DNA from: Bacteroidales bacterium
GTDB lineage: Bacteria > Bacteroidota > Bacteroidia > Bacteroidales > JALTDM01
Assembly: GCA_026996635.1 (NCBI GenBank)
Contig: JALWKH010000104.1
Coordinates: 1 to 6,584, forward strand
Direction: 5' to 3'
Length of the DNA: 6,584 nucleotides
Shown: positions 6,573 to 6,584 of the stretch, one piece after another
Numbering within the stretch: position 1 is the stretch's first letter
Layout: every line of letters starts with the position of its first letter
Made by a program: the position numbers and the translations under genes
Notes under the pieces: generated by a model
What the model was told of the DNA's origin: nothing
The model's input: the letters and a program-made list of their open reading frames with translations, nothing else
The model's database searches: none

Positions 6573-6584
6573 TTTAAAATCCGC

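Larger units (their letters stand above)
6077..6584. other. Repeat-rich intergenic region, no convincing gene
   Basis: From the A2M promoter to the right edge I find no open frame with credible protein features on either strand. Instead the stretch carries at least seven inverted repeats or repeat blocks, each listed separately: four hairpins at 6118-6240, the GTCATTC arm block at 6261-6363, and further palindromes at 6406-6427, 6435-6460 and 6525-6572. The style resembles dispersed palindromic intergenic repeats I recall from Bacteroidota genomes, but copy number in this genome cannot be seen here. tRNA, rRNA and CRISPR signatures are absent. Confidence 0.7.

Noticed and set aside
6478..6584. 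Plus-strand frame from ATG 6478, 35 codons, open at the right edge (MMLLPALSKHGDYG...)
   Set aside because: A stop (6469-6471) lies directly upstream, there is no promoter-like context, and it runs through the nested inverted repeat. It is more likely part of a repeat than a gene, though the truncated end prevents certainty.

Overview
The window looks like a piece of a Bacteroidota chromosome (Flavobacteriia/Bacteroidia/Cytophagia-type; genus not determinable). The evidence is an AT-leaning composition, a very Lys/Tyr/Asn-rich giant secreted protein of the bacterial alpha-2-macroglobulin family, a TAnnTTTG-type promoter with no Shine-Dalgarno sequence, and intergenic palindromic repeats of a flavour I associate with that phylum.

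Layout: (a) 1-135 is an AT-rich gap with no convincing terminator. The last 18 bases on the minus strand, at the left edge, may be the first codons (MELTKD) of a further minus-strand gene. (b) 136-6027, minus strand, is one intact 1963-residue gene filling about 90% of the window. It encodes an exported, probably periplasmic, alpha-2-macroglobulin-like protein: signal peptide, helical N-terminal region, chain of macroglobulin (MG) domains, Tyr/Gly-rich bait-like linker, A2M domain, alpha-toroid 'thioester' domain and C-terminal MG10-like domain. The Cys-x-Glu-Gln thioester site is replaced by Phe-Leu-Asp-Glu, and the protein has no lipobox, so it differs on both counts from the best-known bacterial A2M, E. 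coli ECAM/YfhM. (c) 6045-6076 holds a good Bacteroidota promoter for this gene, with a very short leader. (d) About 6077-6584 is roughly 500 bp with no convincing gene but dense inverted repeats: four small hairpins (6118-6240), a block of four GTCATTCYGAA-type arms followed by three GTTTCRGWATCT-type arms (6261-6363), and three more inverted repeats out to the right edge.

Only one gene is fully visible, so no operon partner (for example pbpC, often beside bacterial A2M genes) can be shown. The points most worth following up are the degenerate thioester in an otherwise conserved A2M, and the organised repeat block upstream of it. I see no convincing evidence of a wholly new system.
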